Below are positions 63,149-64,000 of a stretch of DNA of 64,000 bases, piece after piece (position 1 is the stretch's first letter; each line of letters begins with the position of its first letter). The stretch is taken from NCBI GenBank assembly GCA_033977485.1, contig CM066984.1, positions 50,623,100 through 50,687,099 on the forward strand, given 5' to 3'. The translations under genes were made by a program, and so were the position numbers. The notes beneath the pieces were generated by a model. The model was not told the DNA's origin, searched no databases, and saw only the letters and a program-made list of their open reading frames with translations. Source of the DNA: Hydrangea macrophylla. Taxonomy: Eukaryota > Streptophyta > Magnoliopsida > Cornales > Hydrangeaceae.

Positions 63149-64000
63149 ATCCCCGTTATTCAAGACTTTGAAGATGTGTTCCGAAGTATCTCAGGACTTC
63201 CGCCGAAGAGAGAGATAGACTTCTGCATTGAGTTAGCACCCGGAACATTGCCGATTTCCAAGACCCCGTATCGGATGGCGCCAACAGAAATGCTAGAATT
63301 GAAGAAGCAAGTTCAGGAACTTGAAGATTTAGGTTTTGTTCGCCCCAGTACATCGCCTTGGGGAGCACCAGTTCTATTTGTGAAGAAGAAGGACGGAGAG
63401 CTACGACTCTGTATCGACTACAGGGAGCTGAATAAGGTAACGATCAAGAATAGGTATCCACTTCCCCGGATAGACGACCTGTTCGATCAACTACAAGGAT
63501 CAAGGATATTCTCGAAAATCGATTTGCGTTCAGGATACCATCAATTGCTAGTTCGACCGAAAGATATACCGAAAACTGCCTTCAGGACGAGATATGGACA
63601 CTACGAATTTCTAGTGATGTCTTTTGGATTGACTAATGCCCCGGCAGTATTCATGGACCTAATGAATAGAGTATTCAGACCCTATCTGGATCAATTCATT
63701 ATAGTATTCATCGACGACATTCTAATTTATTCAAGGACGGAAGAAGAACATAAGAAACATCTACAAATTACTCTACAGACTCTTAGAGACAACAGTCTGT
63801 ATGCGAAATTCAGCAAATGTGAATTCTGGCTTCAGGAAGTTAAATTCCTGGGACATGTGATATCACAGGATGGGATTTCCGTAGACTCATCTAAGATCGA
63901 TGCAGTCTTGAGCTGGAACAGACCAACCAATGCGACCGAAGTTAGGAGTTTTCTTGGATTGGCTGGGTATTATCGGAAATTTGTGGAAGGATTCTCTAGA
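63149..64000 (+). CDS. Element E RT, partial at window end
   Basis: Open to the last base (284 codons) in the gag-protease frame, without an ATG near its start. Lead-in [22 protein letters not shown] motifs [31 protein letters not shown] (first Asp), [15 protein letters not shown] and the active-site box FIDD at 63707-63718 (usual YVDD/YIDD), ending [18 protein letters not shown] at the start of the connection and RNase H region. Copies the RNA into DNA. No stops within the visible part. Confidence 0.92.
   Translation, partial: MPVIQDFEDVFRSISGLPPKREIDFCIELAPGTLPISKTPYRMAPTEMLELKKQVQELEDLGFVRPSTSPWGAPVLFVKKKDGELRLCIDYRELNKVTIKNRYPLPRIDDLFDQLQGSRIFSKIDLRSGYHQLLVRPKDIPKTAFRTRYGHYEFLVMSFGLTNAPAVFMDLMNRVFRPYLDQFIIVFIDDILIYSRTEEEHKKHLQITLQTLRDNSLYAKFSKCEFWLQEVKFLGHVISQDGISVDSSKIDAVLSWNRPTNATEVRSFLGLAGYYRKFVEGFSR

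Larger units (their letters stand above)
57788..64000 (+). mobile_element. Chromovirus-like Ty3/gypsy element E (Tekay/Del-like), truncated by window end
   Basis: 5' LTR 57788-60065, Met-tRNA-type primer site, an extra acidic ORF, gag with two zinc knuckles, protease and RT. RT after protease, the primer site and the TGTAATACCC start fit Tekay/Del. The left flank CAGCA (57783-57787) is the presumed target duplication; the partner is outside the window. Inserted in the B antisense gene. Confidence 0.88.

Overview
This window is intergenic plant DNA made almost entirely of LTR retrotransposons nested inside one another. I see no host gene, rRNA or tRNA gene. The plant assignment rests on the element types: Tat/Ogre-type Ty3/gypsy with a second (archaeal-type) RNase H and an Arg-tRNA-type primer site, Athila-type Ty3/gypsy, a chromovirus (Tekay/Del-like), Ty1/copia, and plant mobile domain (PMD) and DUF7745-like genes. 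Long LTRs of 1.3-3.3 kb and a nest of at least four levels suggest a large, repeat-rich angiosperm genome. I cannot name the species.

Reconstructed stratigraphy: the oldest visible layer is G1, a decayed minus-strand Tat-like relic (about 3060-5518 and 34919-35214; 1-3060 may belong to it). A Ty1/copia element A (5519-34913, TSD CAAAT) inserted into the G1 gag. A 20.7-kb Tat element D (9854-30587, minus strand, TSD AGTTG) then inserted into A. To the right, Tat element B (from 35215, plus strand) inserted into the remaining G1 gag. An Athila-type element C (42756-54088, minus, TSD CCCCT) sits in the B RT region, and the C left LTR itself holds a 3,000-bp solo LTR, F (42886-45885, TSD AATTA). 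A plus-strand chromovirus E (from 57788, running off the window) interrupts an antisense gene of B.

Genes: D and B carry gag, protease, RT, degenerate RNase H, archaeal RNase H and integrase in one frame, broken by stops. On the opposite strand, between pol and the 3' LTR, D carries two extra genes: a six-exon PMD gene with phase-0 introns plus a 5'-UTR intron, and a DUF7745-like ORF. B keeps part of the latter. C has gag and protease but no pol. E has an acidic extra 5' ORF, gag, protease and the start of RT, all in one frame and separated by TAG codons.

The most interesting observations are (1) arrays of short palindromic words just upstream of the TATA box in LTRs of unrelated families, echoed in leader or internal DNA of the same element; (2) the intron-bearing antisense PMD gene; and (3) a two-stem hairpin plus a copy of the polypurine tract found on both sides of the antisense gene cassette, which looks like a fossil 3' end of the element. 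All protein calls are from reading translations by eye; no database search was run.
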